64,000 nucleotides of DNA from Amycolatopsis sp. NBC_01488 (GCF_036227105.1 NZ_CP109434.1:1616001-1680000); one strand, 5' to 3'; shown: positions 34,291 to 44,731, counted from the stretch's first letter. A program made the numbers and translations. Notes: generated by a model not told the origin, from the letters alone.

Positions 34291-34404
34291 TCAGCCCTGC
34301 CGCTGCTTGTGCCGCAGGTTCTCGCAGATCACCATGATCCGGCCGTGCCGGCGGATCACCTTGCACTTGTCGCAGATCTTCTTGACGCTCGGCTGGACCT
34401 TCAC
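34291..34404 (-). CDS. rpmJ: 50S ribosomal protein L36
   Basis: 37 residues from GTG 34404: [19 protein letters not shown], ending [10 protein letters not shown]. Cys11, Cys14, Cys27 and His32 are the zinc ligands, so this is the zinc-binding form. Follows infA after 33 bases. Confidence 0.97.
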   Translation of the reverse strand: MKVQPSVKKICDKCKVIRRHGRIMVICENLRHKQRQG

Positions 34405-34437
34405 GTCTTCTGCTCTCCTGTTAGCTGCTCTTCGTGA

Positions 34438-34659
34438 TCACTTGTAGCGGTAGACGATGCGACCACGAGAGAGGTCGTAGGGCGAGAGCTCCACGACAAC
34501 CCTGTCCTCGGGCAGGATGCGGATGTAGTGCTGCCGCATCTTGCCGCTGATGTGTGCCAGGACCTTGTGACCGTTCTCCAACTCGACGCGGAACATCGCG
34601 TTGGGGAGCGGCTCGACTACGCGGCCTTCGACCTCGATGGCCCCGTCTTTCTTCGCCAT
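34438..34659 (-). CDS. infA: Translation initiation factor IF-1
   Basis: 73 residues, an S1/OB-fold: [20 protein letters not shown] ... [18 protein letters not shown]. The RBS gcggagga precedes the ATG. First gene of the infA-rpmJ unit behind a 329-base spacer that probably holds the main promoter. Confidence 0.98.
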   Translation of the reverse strand: MAKKDGAIEVEGRVVEPLPNAMFRVELENGHKVLAHISGKMRQHYIRILPEDRVVVELSPYDLSRGRIVYRYK

Positions 34660-34988
34660 GTCCTCCGCATTTCCTTAGTCGGCACTGCCTGTCGCTACAC
34701 CTTGTGATCAACTCGAGCACTAGTGCTGGGTCGGGTGTTGCGTGGCACACTGGTGCCCGAGTCCCAGTACCGTGAATTCACGAGCGCGCAGGATCCGGGC
34801 GCGATAAGTGCGCCGACTTGACAGTGTACGCAACCCGTGTCGCGACCCCCAAACCGGGGGTAATCATGCTAGGCGAACGTGCAGGTGGACGTGATCGCGA
34901 TCACCACTGGTGAGTGAATGCGCAGGTCAGTGCCATCCGGGGCTTCGCCCCGAGCCGGGGGCTCCGCCACCCGGACCCCCGAAAGATG
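34660..34988. other. Spacer upstream of infA and downstream of map
   Basis: 329 bases with no gene. It is the longest relatively AT-rich stretch in the block (34690-34870). It must hold the infA promoter. A TTGACA at 34818-34823 points the wrong way (plus strand) with no gene behind it. Confidence 0.5.
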
Positions 34989-35813
34989 TCAGGAGTCTTC
35001 GGGAGCCGTGAGCACCCACGGGCCGTCTTCGGTGATCGCCACCGTGTGCTCCCAGTGGGCCGCGCGGGAGCCGTCGGCCGTGACCACGGTCCAGCCGTCG
35101 TCCAGCTCGCGGGTCTCCCCGCCGCCGCCGGTCAGCATCGGCTCGATCGCCAGTGCCATGCCGGGCTTCAGCCGCGGGCCCTTGCCCGGCTTGCCGAGGT
35201 TCGGCAGGAACGGGTCCATGTGCATCTCGCGGCCGATGCCGTGGCCGCCGTACTCGACGATCATCCCGTACTCGACGCCGTCGTCGCGGCCCGCGCGTTC
35301 GGCGGCCGACTGGACGGCGTAGGAGATGTCGGTCAACCGGCCGCCGGCGATGACCGCCTCGATGCCGGCCCACATCGCCGCTTCGGTCGCCGCGGACAGC
35401 GCCAGGTCGGCGTCCGAGACGGCCCCGATGGCCAGCGTCACGGCGGAGTCGCCGTGCCAGCCGTCGAGGATCGCCCCGCAGTCGACGGAGATGATGTCGC
35501 CGTCGGCCAGCACCTGGGTCTTGGCCGGGATGCCGTGGACGATCTGCTCGTTCACCGACGCGCAGATCGACGCCGGGAAGCCGTGGTAGCCCTTGAACGA
35601 CGGCACCGCACCGGCGTCCCGGATCGTCTGCTCGGCCAGCTCGTCGAGCTCGGCGGTGCTGACGCCCGGTTTCGCGGCGGCGCGGACGGCCGCCAGCGTG
35701 CGGGCGACGACGAGCCCCGCGGCCCGCATCGCCTGCAGCTCGTCCGGGGTCTTGACCTCGATCATGCGCCCACGGCGGAGCACTTGCAGAACACGCAACC
35801 CTCCGAGATTCAC
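34989..35813 (-). CDS. map: Methionine aminopeptidase type I
   Basis: Removes initiator Met. Metal ligands are recognisable: Asp in IISVDCG, Asp in WHGDSAVT, His in [14 protein letters not shown], Glu in LAIEPML and Glu in TVAITEDG. 274 residues from the GTG at 35813, which overlaps the adk stop (GTGA); an ATG at 35765 ([10 protein letters not shown]) would give 258 residues, and choosing between them by sequence alone is not safe. Third gene of the secY-adk-map set. Confidence 0.96.
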   Translation of the reverse strand: MNLGGLRVLQVLRRGRMIEVKTPDELQAMRAAGLVVARTLAAVRAAAKPGVSTAELDELAEQTIRDAGAVPSFKGYHGFPASICASVNEQIVHGIPAKTQVLADGDIISVDCGAILDGWHGDSAVTLAIGAVSDADLALSAATEAAMWAGIEAVIAGGRLTDISYAVQSAAERAGRDDGVEYGMIVEYGGHGIGREMHMDPFLPNLGKPGKGPRLKPGMALAIEPMLTGGGGETRELDDGWTVVTADGSRAAHWEHTVAITEDGPWVLTAPEDS

Positions 35814-36364
35814 GTGCGGTCGCGCAGCGCTTCCAGCACCCGGCCGGAGATCTCCTCGACAGTGCCGACGCCGTCGACGGTCACGAGGATGTCGGCGTAG
35901 TACTCCAGCAGCGGCGCGGTGTCCGACACGTAGATCTGCTGACGGCGGCGGATGACCTCTTCGGTGTCGTCCGCGCGGCCACGCGACATGAGCCGTTCGA
36001 CGACGACGTCCTCCGGCACCTGCAGCTGGATCACGGCGTCGAGCGAGACGTCGGCGTCGCCGAGGATCTCGCCGAGGACCTCGGCCTGCTTGGTGTTGCG
36101 GGGGAAGCCGTCGAGCAGGAAGCCGACCTTGGCGTCCGGCTCCGCGAGCCGCTCGCGGACCATTTCGTTGGTGACCGAGTCGGGCACGAGCTCGCCCGAG
36201 TCCAGGTAGCGCTTGGCTTCCTGGCCCAGCGGGGTCTCCTGGCCGACGTGCGCGCGGAACAGCTCACCCGTGGAGATGTGCGGGATGCGCAGCTGCTCCG
36301 ACAGGGCCTCCGCCTGCGTACCTTTGCCCGCGCCGGGCGGACCCACGAGAACCAGCCGCGTCAC
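35810..36364 (-). CDS. adk: Adenylate kinase
   Basis: 184 residues: P-loop [27 protein letters not shown], and [11 protein letters not shown]. The short lid form (no zinc-ligating Cys lid) is typical of actinobacteria. The GTG start overlaps the secY stop (GTGA). Supplies ADP from AMP and ATP; stable partner of secY in most bacteria. Confidence 0.98.
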   Translation of the reverse strand: MTRLVLVGPPGAGKGTQAEALSEQLRIPHISTGELFRAHVGQETPLGQEAKRYLDSGELVPDSVTNEMVRERLAEPDAKVGFLLDGFPRNTKQAEVLGEILGDADVSLDAVIQLQVPEDVVVERLMSRGRADDTEEVIRRRQQIYVSDTAPLLEYYADILVTVDGVGTVEEISGRVLEALRDRT

Positions 36365-37668
36365 TTCAAGAACCCTTCGTAGTTGCGCTGCATCAGCTGG
36401 CTTTCGATCTGCTTCACGGTGTCGAGGCCGACACCGACCATGATCAGCACAGCCGTGCCACCGAACGGGAAGTTCTGGTTGTTCCCGCTCCCGGTCAACG
36501 ACAGGAAGAAGTTCGGAAGGATCGCGATGATGCCCAGGTACAGCGAACCCGGCAGGGTGATCCGGCCCAGCACGAAGCTCAGGTACTCCGCCGTCGGGCG
36601 ACCCGGGCGGATGCCCGGGATGAACCCGCCGAACTTCTTCATCTCGTCCGCACGCTCGTCCACGTTGAACGTGATCGTGATGTAGAAGTACGTGAAGAAG
36701 ATGATCAGGCCGAAGTACAGCGCGATGTGCACCCAGCTGGACTGGTTCACGATGTAGTTCTTGATGAAGACCTGCCAGCCGGAGTTGCTGTTCTGGTCGC
36801 CGACGAGGCGGCTGATCAGATCCGGCAGGTACAGCAGGGACGACGCGAAGATGACCGGGATGACGCCGGCCTGGTTCACCTTGATCGGCAGGTAGGTCGA
36901 CGTGCCGCCGTACATCCGGCGGCCGATCATGCGCTTGGCGTACTGCACCGGGATCCGGCGCTGCCCCTGCTCGACGAAGATGACGCTGGCGATGATCACC
37001 AGGCCGAAGACGCAGATCATCGTCAGCGCGATGCCACCGCCGTTGGACAGGATGTTGCCGCCCTCGACGGGGATGCGCGCCGCGATGTTCAGGAAGATCA
37101 GGACGGACATGCCGTTGCCGACGCCGCGTTCGGTGATCAGCTCGCCCAGCCACATCATGACGGCGGTGCCCGCGGTCATGGTGATGACGATGATCGCCAG
37201 CGAGTAGACGCTGTTGTCCGGGATGATCGGCGACTGGCAGTCCGGGAAGAGCTGCTTGCGGTCCGCGAGCGCGACCACGCCGGTGGCCTGCAGGATCGCC
37301 AGCGCGACCGTCAGGTACCGGGTGTACTGGGTCAGCTTGCCCTGGCCGGACTGGCCTTCCTTCTTCAGCTCCTCGAACCGCGGGATGACCACGGTCAGCA
37401 GCTGGATGATGATGCTCGCCGTGATGTACGGCATGATGCCGGTCGAGAAGAGCGACAGCTGCAGCAGCGCACCACCGCTGAACAGGTTCAGCAGCTGGTA
37501 GACGCCTTCCTGCTGCGCCTGGGAGCTACAGGCCTGTACGGCCCCGTAGGAGATCCCTGGTGCCGGGATGGTCGCACCGATTCGGTAGACCGCGACGATG
37601 GCTAGCGTGAACAGGATCTTCTTGCGTAGATCCGGCGTCGCGAGAGCCGAGCGGAAGGCGCTGAACAC
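36361..37668 (-). CDS. secY: Protein translocase subunit SecY
   Basis: 435 residues and ten membrane helices, the central pore of the Sec translocon. The GTG start at 37668 follows gaggagg; the N-terminus [20 protein letters not shown] is the normal one. It is not next to rplO here: three accessory genes lie between, and the 256-base spacer 37669-37924 must hold its promoter. Confidence 0.98.
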   Translation of the reverse strand: MFSAFRSALATPDLRKKILFTLAIVAVYRIGATIPAPGISYGAVQACSSQAQQEGVYQLLNLFSGGALLQLSLFSTGIMPYITASIIIQLLTVVIPRFEELKKEGQSGQGKLTQYTRYLTVALAILQATGVVALADRKQLFPDCQSPIIPDNSVYSLAIIVITMTAGTAVMMWLGELITERGVGNGMSVLIFLNIAARIPVEGGNILSNGGGIALTMICVFGLVIIASVIFVEQGQRRIPVQYAKRMIGRRMYGGTSTYLPIKVNQAGVIPVIFASSLLYLPDLISRLVGDQNSNSGWQVFIKNYIVNQSSWVHIALYFGLIIFFTYFYITITFNVDERADEMKKFGGFIPGIRPGRPTAEYLSFVLGRITLPGSLYLGIIAILPNFFLSLTGSGNNQNFPFGGTAVLIMVGVGLDTVKQIESQLMQRNYEGFLK

Positions 37669-37924
37669 GCGGGGGACCTCCTCGGCGTCGTCGGCCGTCC
37701 TCAACCGACGATCGGCTTGGCCGGCACGGTGGCCGGCGGGAACACACAGCACTACTGGCACGCAAGCCAGGAACGCTTCGGGGCACACTCGTCCCGAAGC
37801 GTGTCGCCGACTCTAACAGCTTCACCGGGCGTGTCCGCAGTCCGTGTGCGTTTTCCGTACCAAGGTTGCTCCGGCGGGTTGATCCACATCGCCGTCTCGG
37901 CCGGATTCCTTGACAGATCGGGGA
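37669..37924. other. secY upstream region
   Basis: 256 bases between the LysE-type gene and secY. No gene. It contains a gccggcacggtggccggcgg inverted block and must carry the secY-adk-map promoter or a read-through leader. Confidence 0.5.
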
Positions 37925-38548
37925 TCAGGCGGTCGTCGTCGCGAGCACGCCGGCCAGCCCGACGAGGACCACGCCGGTCCCCCGGTCCACGTTTCGGCGG
38001 GTCCGCCGGGTCAGCTCGATCGACTTCAGGCCGGCACCGACCGCGACGTAGACCGAGCCGGCCAGGAACTCGGCCAGCAGGTAGCCGGCGCCCAGCAGCG
38101 CGATCTGGGCCGGAAAGGGCCCGTGACCTGCGTCGATGAACTGCGGGACGAACGCGGTGAAGATGAGGATCGCCTTGGGGTTGGTGATCGCGACGCCGAA
38201 CTCCTTGCGCGTCACCCGCCAGGCGGACGCGGGCCGGGTGTCCGGTTCGGGGACGTCCGTTTTGCCCCGGAACGTGGACCACAGCAGGCGCAGGCCCAGG
38301 TAGAGCAGGTAGGCGGCGCCGGCCCACTTGATGATCGTCAGCGCGGTCTCGGAGGCGGCCAGCAGCTGCCCCAGCCCGGCCGCGACGCCGGCGATCAACA
38401 GCGTGAACGCGGCCAGCCTGCCGCCCAGCCCGGCGAGGCCGCGGCGAACACCGTGCGTCATCCCGTGGTGCAGGCCGAGCAGGTTGTTCGCCCCTGGCGT
38501 AAGCGCGATGAGCACGGACGCCCCGAAGAAGACCAGCAGCCACGACAT
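37925..38548 (-). CDS. LysE/RhtB-family amino-acid exporter
   Basis: 207 residues, about six membrane helices. SVLIALTPGANNLLGLHHGM and KEFGVAITNPKAILIFTAFVPQF are the marks of the LysE/RhtB family (GANN and NPKA motifs). The substrate is unknown; many homologues export homoserine, threonine or related amino acids. It is the third of three accessory genes that separate rplO from secY. Confidence 0.9.
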   Translation of the reverse strand: MSWLLVFFGASVLIALTPGANNLLGLHHGMTHGVRRGLAGLGGRLAAFTLLIAGVAAGLGQLLAASETALTIIKWAGAAYLLYLGLRLLWSTFRGKTDVPEPDTRPASAWRVTRKEFGVAITNPKAILIFTAFVPQFIDAGHGPFPAQIALLGAGYLLAEFLAGSVYVAVGAGLKSIELTRRTRRNVDRGTGVVLVGLAGVLATTTA

Positions 38549-38570
38549 GGTTTCACGGTAGCGGCGGGCG

Positions 38571-39686
38571 TCAATCGGATTGTCCGGGCAGCTCCGGCTC
38601 CGGCGGCAGGACGGTGATGGCGACGCCGCTGGGCGGGGTCGGGGTGTCGGCGTAGGCGAGCGACGGGTCCGCCCATCCGTCGTTCGTCGGGAGGTGGGCG
38701 AGCACGGCCGCGACGCCGGCCAGCGCGGTGGCCACGATCAGCAGCCACATCCCGCTCGCGACGACGACTTCGAGGTCCACGCCGTCCGCCATGGCCGACC
38801 ACCCGAGCCCGCTCATGCCCACGGTGGTGACGACGCCGGCGGTGAAGAACGCCCCGGCGGTGACCAGCCACCGCCCCCGCTCCGGCCGTGAGAAGGCGAC
38901 GAAGGCGGCGGCGACCAGCAGGACGACGGCGAGGATCAGCGGCACCCCGACGGGCGAGGCGGCCTGGTCGGTGGCGGCTTGCCCGGGAATCTCGATGCGG
39001 CTCCCCCAGGCGGTCTCGGTGACGGTGAGCTGGGCTTCGAAGAACCCCTGCCGGACGCTGAGGTGCTGCTGGAGCCGGAAGAGCGGCAGGAAGCAGCCCC
39101 CGACGGCCAGGAGCGCGGCCAGCGCGGTGAGGGCCGGTGGGAGGAAGCGCCGGAGCCCGGTTCCGGCGGGTGCCGTGGGCGGTGAGGCCGGTTCGGCTGC
39201 GGGAGCGGCTGGGCCTGGTTGCGCTGGTTGCGCTGGTTGCGCTGGTGGTCCGGATAGTCCCGGTAGCTCGGCGACCGGGTACGGCAGCTGCTCGGCCGGT
39301 GGGGGTGCTTGCGTGGGGAAAGCGAGCGGGTCTGCGGGCGCCGCCGCGCTCAGGTGCGCGGGTGCGGATGGGAAGTCGAGCGGATCCGCGGCCGACTGCG
39401 CGGTTTCCGCTGGAAAAGCCAGCGGGTTCCCCGTCGGCAGCGCGCTTCCGGCCGGACCAGCGGACGGCGCCTCAGCCGGGAATGCGGGTCGGCGGTCAGG
39501 TGCGGCGTCCGCCGGAGCAGCCTCGGCCGGGAAGGCGAGCGGGTCCGTGGCCTCCGCCGGGGAGGCGAGCGGCGCCCCCGTGCCCGGCTCCACTCCCGTG
39601 AGCTTCGGGGCCTCGACCGGGAAGCTCAGCGGCGATCTCCCGGCCTCGGACGGCGGATCGGGCGGCTCCTGCGACGGTCTGTCCAC
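38571..39686 (-). CDS. Membrane protein with N-terminal PLAFPAEA repeats (paralogue of the 200-residue protein upstream)
   Basis: 371 residues. Residues 19-127 hold about seven copies of a short motif like PLAFPAEA (19, 39, 49, 67, 88, 102, 120). A Pro/Ala linker leads to four hydrophobic helices (about 182-203, 247-266, 273-295, 310-332). The C-terminus has YADTPTPPSGVAITVLPP, nearly the same as in the upstream 200-residue protein. GTG 39686 is preceded by GGAGGATCGC. The repeat part is probably cytosolic. No family known. Confidence 0.8.
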   Translation of the reverse strand: MDRPSQEPPDPPSEAGRSPLSFPVEAPKLTGVEPGTGAPLASPAEATDPLAFPAEAAPADAAPDRRPAFPAEAPSAGPAGSALPTGNPLAFPAETAQSAADPLDFPSAPAHLSAAAPADPLAFPTQAPPPAEQLPYPVAELPGLSGPPAQPAQPAQPGPAAPAAEPASPPTAPAGTGLRRFLPPALTALAALLAVGGCFLPLFRLQQHLSVRQGFFEAQLTVTETAWGSRIEIPGQAATDQAASPVGVPLILAVVLLVAAAFVAFSRPERGRWLVTAGAFFTAGVVTTVGMSGLGWSAMADGVDLEVVVASGMWLLIVATALAGVAAVLAHLPTNDGWADPSLAYADTPTPPSGVAITVLPPEPELPGQSD

Positions 39687-39734
39687 CCTGCGATCCTCCG
39701 TCCGGATCCGCGCCGCGGCAAGGAGCCTGTCCGG

Positions 39735-40337
39735 TCAGTCGTCCTGCGGGGGCAGGACCGTGATCGCGACGCCCGACTGCGGCGTCGCCGTGTCCGCGAA
39801 CGCCGCCGCCGGGTCGGCCCACTCCGGACGCGCCTCGGCCGGCCCGCGGTGGCTCAGCGCCGCCGCCAGCGCGGCGGCCAGCACCGCGGCCACCAGTACC
39901 CACACGCCGGCCAGGACGGTCGTCTCCCCGTGCGGCGGCCGGTCGTCGAAGAGACTGCGGGCGCCGTCCATGACGATCGTGCAGACCGCGCCCGCGAGGA
40001 AGGCCGCTCCCCCGGTCGCCGTGCGGCTCGCGGCGACGCCCGGCCGGCGGGCCGCCGCCTGGCGGATCGTGAGGACCAGCGCGACCAGGAGGATCGCGCT
40101 CGCCAGCACCAGCGGCAGGCCGAGCGGCGCGGCCGGCGAGCTGAGCTCCGCCTCGCCCGGGAACGCGAAGTCGACCCGCCAGGCACGCAGGGTCGAGCGC
40201 GCGACGCCGTCGGCGTCGCTGCTCACCGGCTGCTCGGTGCGGAAGAACGGCAGGAACGTCCCGGCGACCGTCAGCGCGAGGGCGAGCGCCACGAACACCG
40301 GTGCCCGGAACGCCCGGCCACGACGGCTGAAGTCCAC
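39735..40337 (-). CDS. Four-helix membrane protein, paralogue of the 371-residue protein
   Basis: 200 residues from GTG 40337, with GGAAGGA about 8 bases upstream. Helices at about 13-32, 74-91, 108-125 and 142-162; the C-terminus reads ADTATPQSGVAITVLPP, and the first loop carries FLPFFRTEQPV like FLPLFRLQQHL in the larger paralogue. Arose with it by tandem duplication; this copy lacks the repeat domain. Probably in one operon with the 371-residue gene and the LysE-type gene. Confidence 0.8.
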   Translation of the reverse strand: MDFSRRGRAFRAPVFVALALALTVAGTFLPFFRTEQPVSSDADGVARSTLRAWRVDFAFPGEAELSSPAAPLGLPLVLASAILLVALVLTIRQAAARRPGVAASRTATGGAAFLAGAVCTIVMDGARSLFDDRPPHGETTVLAGVWVLVAAVLAAALAAALSHRGPAEARPEWADPAAAFADTATPQSGVAITVLPPQDD

Positions 40338-40388
40338 CCCGCCGATCCTTCCGCCGGGCCGCGGTGACCACAAGCGCGCCCGGGAACG

Positions 40389-40424
40389 CCGAAGGCCCGC
40401 CTGGCGAACCAGACGGGCCTTCGG
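40389..40424 (-). terminator. Terminator after rplO
   Basis: A 16-bp stem (ccgaaggcccgcctgg, one mismatch) with loop cgaa, 12 bases past the rplO stop. It closes the S10-spc unit before the three accessory genes. Confidence 0.85.
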
Positions 40425-40436
40425 ACGAGCTACAGC

Positions 40437-40883
40437 TCAGTTGGTGGTGGCGGAGCCACCGGCCGCTTCGAGCTTCTCCTTGGCGGAGCCGGAGAAGCCG
40501 TCGGCGGTCACGTCGAGCTTGACGCCGTTGACGTCACCGTTGCCGAGCACCTTGACGAGCTTGCCCTTGCGGACGAGGCCCGCGGCGGCGAGCTCTTCGG
40601 CACCGATGGTGCCACCGTCCGGGAAGACGCGGGCGATGTCGCCCACGTTCACCGGCTGGTACTCGGTGCGGAAGCGGTTCTTGAAGCCACGCAGCTTCGG
40701 CAGCCGCATGTGGATGGGCATCTGCCCACCCTCGAACCCGGCGGGCACGTTCTTCCGGGCCTTGGTGCCCTTCGTACCGCGACCGGCCGTCTTGCCCTTC
40801 GAACCCTCACCACGACCGACGCGCATCTTCTCGCGCTTCGAGCCCGGAGCCGGGCGCAGGTGGTGGATCTTGATGGCCGTCAT
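40437..40883 (-). CDS. rplO: 50S ribosomal protein L15
   Basis: 148 residues; [40 protein letters not shown], and a C-terminal part rich in Gly/Lys. Overlaps rpmD by 4 bases (ATGA). Last gene before the terminator. Confidence 0.97.
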   Translation of the reverse strand: MTAIKIHHLRPAPGSKREKMRVGRGEGSKGKTAGRGTKGTKARKNVPAGFEGGQMPIHMRLPKLRGFKNRFRTEYQPVNVGDIARVFPDGGTIGAEELAAAGLVRKGKLVKVLGNGDVNGVKLDVTADGFSGSAKEKLEAAGGSATTN

Positions 40884-41065
40884 GCCTGGACCTCCTCGAC
40901 CTCCACCAGGTGGCGGACGGTGTGGATCAGGCCGCGCACCTGGGGGGTGTCTTCACGCACGACGCTCTGGCGGATCTTGCGCAGCCCGAGGGTGCGCAGC
41001 GACTCGCGGTGAGCGTGCTTCGTGCCGATCTTGCTCTTGACCTGGGTGACCTTGAGCTGAGTCAT
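40880..41065 (-). CDS. rpmD: 50S ribosomal protein L30
   Basis: 61 residues: [43 protein letters not shown] 41065 fits family length. Overlaps rplO. Confidence 0.97.
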   Translation of the reverse strand: MTQLKVTQVKSKIGTKHAHRESLRTLGLRKIRQSVVREDTPQVRGLIHTVRHLVEVEEVQA

Positions 41066-41067
41066 CG

Positions 41068-41712
41068 TCAGACCCCCTGGCCCGCACGCTGGCGCAGCAT
41101 CCGGGCCGGCGCGACGTCCTCGAGCGGGAGACCGCGGCGGGCCGCGACCTCTTCGGGACGCTGCAGGCCCTTCAGGGCCGCCACGGTCGCGTGCACGATG
41201 TTGATCGCGTTGTCGGAGCCGAGCGACTTCGACAGCACGTCGTGGACACCCGCGCACTCCAGCACCGCGCGCACCGGGCCACCGGCGATGACGCCGGTAC
41301 CGGCGGACGCCGGACGGAGCAGCACGACACCGGCGGCCTCCTCACCCTGGATCGGGTGCGGGATGGTGCCGCCGACGCGGGGAACGCGGAAGAAGTTCTT
41401 CTTCGCTTCCTCGACGCCCTTGGCGATGGCCGCGGGAACTTCCTTGGCCTTGCCGTAGCCGACGCCGACCTGACCGTCGCCGTCACCGACGACCACCAGG
41501 GCGGTGAAGCTGAAGCGACGACCACCCTTGACGACCTTGGCGACGCGGTTGATCGTCACGACCTTCTCGAGGTGCGGGGTCTTGTCCTGGGCCGCCCCGC
41601 CACGGCCGCTGTCGCGCCGGTCCCGGCGGTCGCGACGGTCACCGCGGTCGTTGCCGCCCTGCCCGCCGGGTCCACCCTGGCCGCCGCCGAATTGCCGTGT
41701 ACGTCCCGGCAT
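41068..41712 (-). CDS. rpsE: 30S ribosomal protein S5
   Basis: 214 residues. The first ~45 are Gly/Arg/Asp repeats ([16 protein letters not shown]) that are not in E. coli S5; the core begins [20 protein letters not shown]. The end is [10 protein letters not shown]. Spacing to rpmD is 2 bases, so the two are translated together. Confidence 0.97.
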   Translation of the reverse strand: MPGRTRQFGGGQGGPGGQGGNDRGDRRDRRDRRDSGRGGAAQDKTPHLEKVVTINRVAKVVKGGRRFSFTALVVVGDGDGQVGVGYGKAKEVPAAIAKGVEEAKKNFFRVPRVGGTIPHPIQGEEAAGVVLLRPASAGTGVIAGGPVRAVLECAGVHDVLSKSLGSDNAINIVHATVAALKGLQRPEEVAARRGLPLEDVAPARMLRQRAGQGV

Positions 41713-41743
41713 CAGGCTTTCCTTCCATTAACGAGCATCTGCA

Positions 41744-42142
41744 TCAGAACTCCAACCCCGCCTCACGGGCGGCGTCGGCGAGCGCGGCGATGCGGCCGTG
41801 GTAGGCGTTGCCCCCACGGTCGAACACCACAGCCGAGATCCCGGCGTTCTTCGCGCGCTCGGCGACGAGCTGCCCGACCTTGGCGGCCTTGGCCTTCTTG
41901 TCGCCGTCGAACGTCCGGAGGTCCGCCTCGAGGGTGGACGCCGAGACCAGCGTGTGGCCGACCAGGTCGTCGATGACCTGCACGGCGATGTGCCGCGAGG
42001 ACCGCTTGACGACCAGGCGCGGACGCTGGTCCGTGCCCGAGACCTTCTTGCGGAGGCGGAAGTGCCGACGGGCCTTCGCGACGCGGCGGCGGGTCGAGAT
42101 GTCCTTGCCCACCGGCTTGCGCTTCGTAGTCGTGTCGCTCAT
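41744..42142 (-). CDS. rplR: 50S ribosomal protein L18
   Basis: 132 residues from ATG 42142 ([20 protein letters not shown]); a GTG two codons upstream overlaps the rplF stop. [20 protein letters not shown] and [20 protein letters not shown] are the family regions. Binds 5S rRNA. Confidence 0.96.
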   Translation of the reverse strand: MSDTTTKRKPVGKDISTRRRVAKARRHFRLRKKVSGTDQRPRLVVKRSSRHIAVQVIDDLVGHTLVSASTLEADLRTFDGDKKAKAAKVGQLVAERAKNAGISAVVFDRGGNAYHGRIAALADAAREAGLEF

Positions 42143-42144
42143 GA

Positions 42145-42684
42145 TCACTTACCCGTCTTTCCGACCTTGCGGCGGATCTTCTCACCCTCGTACCGCAGGC
42201 CCTTGCCCTTGTACGGGTCCGGGCGCCGCAGCCGGCGGATGACCGCCGAGATCTGGCCGACCTTCTGCTTGTCGATGCCGGAGACCGAGAACCGCGTCGG
42301 GCTCTCCACCTTGAAGGTGATGCCGTCCGGCGCCTCGATCTTCACCGGGTGGCTGTAGCCGAGGGCGAACTCGAGGTCCGAGCCCTTGGCCTGCACGCGG
42401 TAACCGACACCGTGGATCTCGAGCTTCTTCTCGTAGCCCGCGGTCACACCCACGACCAGGTTGTTCACCAGGGTGCGGGTGAGGCCGTGCAGAGCCTTGC
42501 TGGTGCGCTCGTCGTCCGGGCGCTTGACCAGCAGGGTGCCGTCGTCGTCGCGCTCGACCGTGATCGGCTCGGCGACGGTGTGCTCGAGGGTCCCCTTGGG
42601 GCCCTTGACGCTGATGTGCTGACCGTTGATGGTCACCTCGACCCCGGAGGGGACGGCGACCGGCAGCTTTCCGATGCGTGACAT
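42145..42684 (-). CDS. rplF: 50S ribosomal protein L6
   Basis: 179 residues from ATG 42684 ([20 protein letters not shown]), ending [20 protein letters not shown] and five more. Sits near the factor-binding site of the 50S subunit. Confidence 0.97.
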   Translation of the reverse strand: MSRIGKLPVAVPSGVEVTINGQHISVKGPKGTLEHTVAEPITVERDDDGTLLVKRPDDERTSKALHGLTRTLVNNLVVGVTAGYEKKLEIHGVGYRVQAKGSDLEFALGYSHPVKIEAPDGITFKVESPTRFSVSGIDKQKVGQISAVIRRLRRPDPYKGKGLRYEGEKIRRKVGKTGK

Positions 42685-42700
42685 GTCTGTGCCCCCTTCC

Positions 42701-43099
42701 TTACCAGACGTAGGCGAGGACTTCGCCGCCCACGCTGTTGCGCTTGGCCTGCCGGTCGGTCTGGAGGCCACCGGACGTCGAGATGATCGCGATGCCCAGG
42801 CCGCCGAGAACGGACGGCAGTTCGGTCGATTTTGCGTAGACCCGCAGACCGGGCTTGGAGACGCGCCGGAGGCCGGCGATGCTCCGCTCGCGGTTGGGGC
42901 CGTACTTGAGCTCGACGACGAGATTCTTGTGCTTCTCGCCCGGCTCGTCGTGGTAGCCCGCGATGTAGCCCTCGCGCTTGAGGATCTCGGCGATGTTCGC
43001 CTTGAGCTTCGAGTGCGGGAGCTTGACCTCGTCGTGGTACGCCGAGTTCGCGTTGCGCAGACGCGTCAAGAAGTCTGCGATGGGGTCGGTCATCGTCAT
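42701..43099 (-). CDS. rpsH: 30S ribosomal protein S8
   Basis: 132 residues: [20 protein letters not shown] and [20 protein letters not shown]. In E. coli S8 represses the spc operon; here a hairpin lies just upstream between rpsN and rpsH. Confidence 0.97.
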   Translation of the reverse strand: MTMTDPIADFLTRLRNANSAYHDEVKLPHSKLKANIAEILKREGYIAGYHDEPGEKHKNLVVELKYGPNRERSIAGLRRVSKPGLRVYAKSTELPSVLGGLGIAIISTSGGLQTDRQAKRNSVGGEVLAYVW

Positions 43100-43128
43100 G
43101 GTGACCTGTCAACCTTTCTCGCCTGGTT

Positions 43129-43152
43129 CCCCGCCCGCCGGAGCGGGCGGGG
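43129..43152 (-). promoter_or_regulatory. Intercistronic hairpin between rpsN and rpsH
   Basis: A perfect 10-bp stem (ccccgcccgc) with loop cgga in the 85-base spacer between rpsN and rpsH. Suited for attenuation, S8-type feedback or RNA processing; the sequence does not show which. Confidence 0.55.
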
Positions 43153-43184
43153 CCTGTGGCGAAGTGGGAGTTAAAAAGAAGCTC

Positions 43185-43370
43185 TTACCAGCTGGACTTG
43201 CGGACACCGGGCAGCTCGCCCGCGTGTGCCATCTCGCGAAGGCAGATCCGGCAGAGCCCGAACTTGCGGAACACGGCGTGCGGGCGGCCGCACCGCTGGC
43301 AGCGGGTGTAGGCGCGCACGGCGAACTTCGGCTTCTTCGCGGCCTTGTGGACCAGTGCTTTCTTGGCCAT
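43185..43370 (-). CDS. rpsN: 30S ribosomal protein S14, zinc-binding type
   Basis: 61 residues with CQRC and CRIC, the four zinc ligands; the short zinc form. A zinc-free paralogue, if any, is not in this window. Follows rplE after 4 bases. Confidence 0.97.
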   Translation of the reverse strand: MAKKALVHKAAKKPKFAVRAYTRCQRCGRPHAVFRKFGLCRICLREMAHAGELPGVRKSSW

Positions 43371-43374
43371 CGGC

Positions 43375-43938
43375 TCAGTTCTCCTTGAACGGGAAGCCGA
43401 GCTTGCGCAGCAGCGCCCGGCCCTCGTCGTCGTTCGTGGCGGTCGTGACGACGGTGACGTCCATGCCGCGGGGGCGGTCGATGGCGTCGGGGTCGATCTC
43501 GTGGAACATCGACTGCTCGTTGAGACCGAACGTGTAGTTGCCGTGGCCGTCGAACTGCTTGGGCGAAAGCCCGCGGAAGTCGCGGATACGTGGCAGCGCG
43601 ATGGTCAGCAGCCGGTCGAGGAACTCCCACATCCGGTCGCCGCGCAGCGTGACGCGCGCGCCGATCGGCTGACCCTCGCGCAGCTTGAACTGCGCGATGG
43701 ACTTGCGAGCCTTCCGGACCTCGGGCTTCTGGCCGGTGATCAGGGCGAGGTCCTTGACCGCACCCTCGATCAGCTTGCTGTCGCGGGCGGCGTCACCGAC
43801 GCCCATGTTCACGACGACCTTCGTCACGCCCGGGATCTGGTGGACGTTGGCGAAGGAGAACTCCGCCTGCAGCTGGCCCTTGATCTCTTCGCGGTAGCGC
43901 ACCTTGAGGCGCGGCGCGACCTTCTCTGCGGTGGTCAT
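43375..43938 (-). CDS. rplE: 50S ribosomal protein L5
   Basis: 187 residues: [45 protein letters not shown]. The start overlaps the rplX stop (TGATG). Binds 5S rRNA with L18. Confidence 0.97.
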   Translation of the reverse strand: MTTAEKVAPRLKVRYREEIKGQLQAEFSFANVHQIPGVTKVVVNMGVGDAARDSKLIEGAVKDLALITGQKPEVRKARKSIAQFKLREGQPIGARVTLRGDRMWEFLDRLLTIALPRIRDFRGLSPKQFDGHGNYTFGLNEQSMFHEIDPDAIDRPRGMDVTVVTTATNDDEGRALLRKLGFPFKEN

Positions 43939-44252
43939 CAGATGTCCTTACCGTTCCGGCGCGAGATCCGGACCTTCTTGCCGTCCTCGCCGATGCGGTA
44001 ACCCACCCGGGACGGCTTGCCGTCCGAGTCGACGACCATCACGTTCGAGACGTGGATGGGCGCCTCCTGCGTGACGATGCCACCGGACTGCGCACCGCGC
44101 TGGGTCTGGGTGATCCGCGTGTGCTTCTTGATCCGGTTCACGCCCTCGACCAGCACGCGGTCGCGCTCCGGGTAGGCCTGGATGACCTTGCCCTTGGCGC
44201 CCTTGTCCTTGCCGGCGATGACGACGACCGTGTCGCCCTTCTTCACCTTCAT
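43938..44252 (-). CDS. rplX: 50S ribosomal protein L24
   Basis: 104 residues with the KOW motif at the start ([20 protein letters not shown]). Initiates 50S assembly. Three bases after rplN. Confidence 0.97.
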   Translation of the reverse strand: MKVKKGDTVVVIAGKDKGAKGKVIQAYPERDRVLVEGVNRIKKHTRITQTQRGAQSGGIVTQEAPIHVSNVMVVDSDGKPSRVGYRIGEDGKKVRISRRNGKDI

Positions 44253-44255
44253 GGC

Positions 44256-44624
44256 TTACAACACCTCCGGCGCGAGCGAAATGATCTTCATGAACTTTCG
44301 GTCGCGCAGCTCGCGGCCCACCGGGCCGAAGATGCGGGTGCCCCGGGGCTCGTTGTCGTTCTTGATGAGCACGGCGGCGTTCTCGTCGAACCGGATGTAG
44401 GAACCGTCCGGACGACGACGCTCCTTGACCGTGCGGACGATGACAGCCTTGACGACGTCGCCCTTCTTCACCCCGGCAGCCGGGATGGCGTCCTTCACGG
44501 TGGCGACGATGATGTCACCGATGCCGGCGTAGCGCCGCCCGGAACCACCGAGAACGCGGATGCAGAGGATTTCCTTCGCACCCGTGTTGTCGGCTACCCG
44601 AAGCCGCGACTCCTGCTGGATCAC
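44256..44624 (-). CDS. rplN: 50S ribosomal protein L14
   Basis: 122 residues, full length: [20 protein letters not shown], end SLAPEVL. Preceded by a 107-base spacer with a pair of repeats. Confidence 0.98.
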   Translation of the reverse strand: MIQQESRLRVADNTGAKEILCIRVLGGSGRRYAGIGDIIVATVKDAIPAAGVKKGDVVKAVIVRTVKERRRPDGSYIRFDENAAVLIKNDNEPRGTRIFGPVGRELRDRKFMKIISLAPEVL

Positions 44625-44659
44625 GTCAACTCCTGTATGTCGCGCCGGTTCTCGCCCGC

Positions 44660-44689
44660 TTGTGAGGGTTCACGGTTTGTGAGGTTCAC
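44660..44689 (-). repeat. Pair of palindromic repeats between rpsQ and rplN
   Basis: Two units, ttgtgagggttcac and ttgtgaggttcac, follow each other with a 3-base gap. Each has gtga/tcac arms, so each is a small inverted repeat. They could be protein- or RNA-binding sites, or a start for rplN transcription. Confidence 0.55.
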
Positions 44690-44731
44690 AGTGGCGAGCC
44701 TTGCGGAACTAAAGACTCCGAAGAGCCCTGC

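Noticed and set aside
34818..34823. TTGACA as a promoter element
   Set aside because: It faces the plus strand and no plus-strand gene follows; no -10 at 17 bases.
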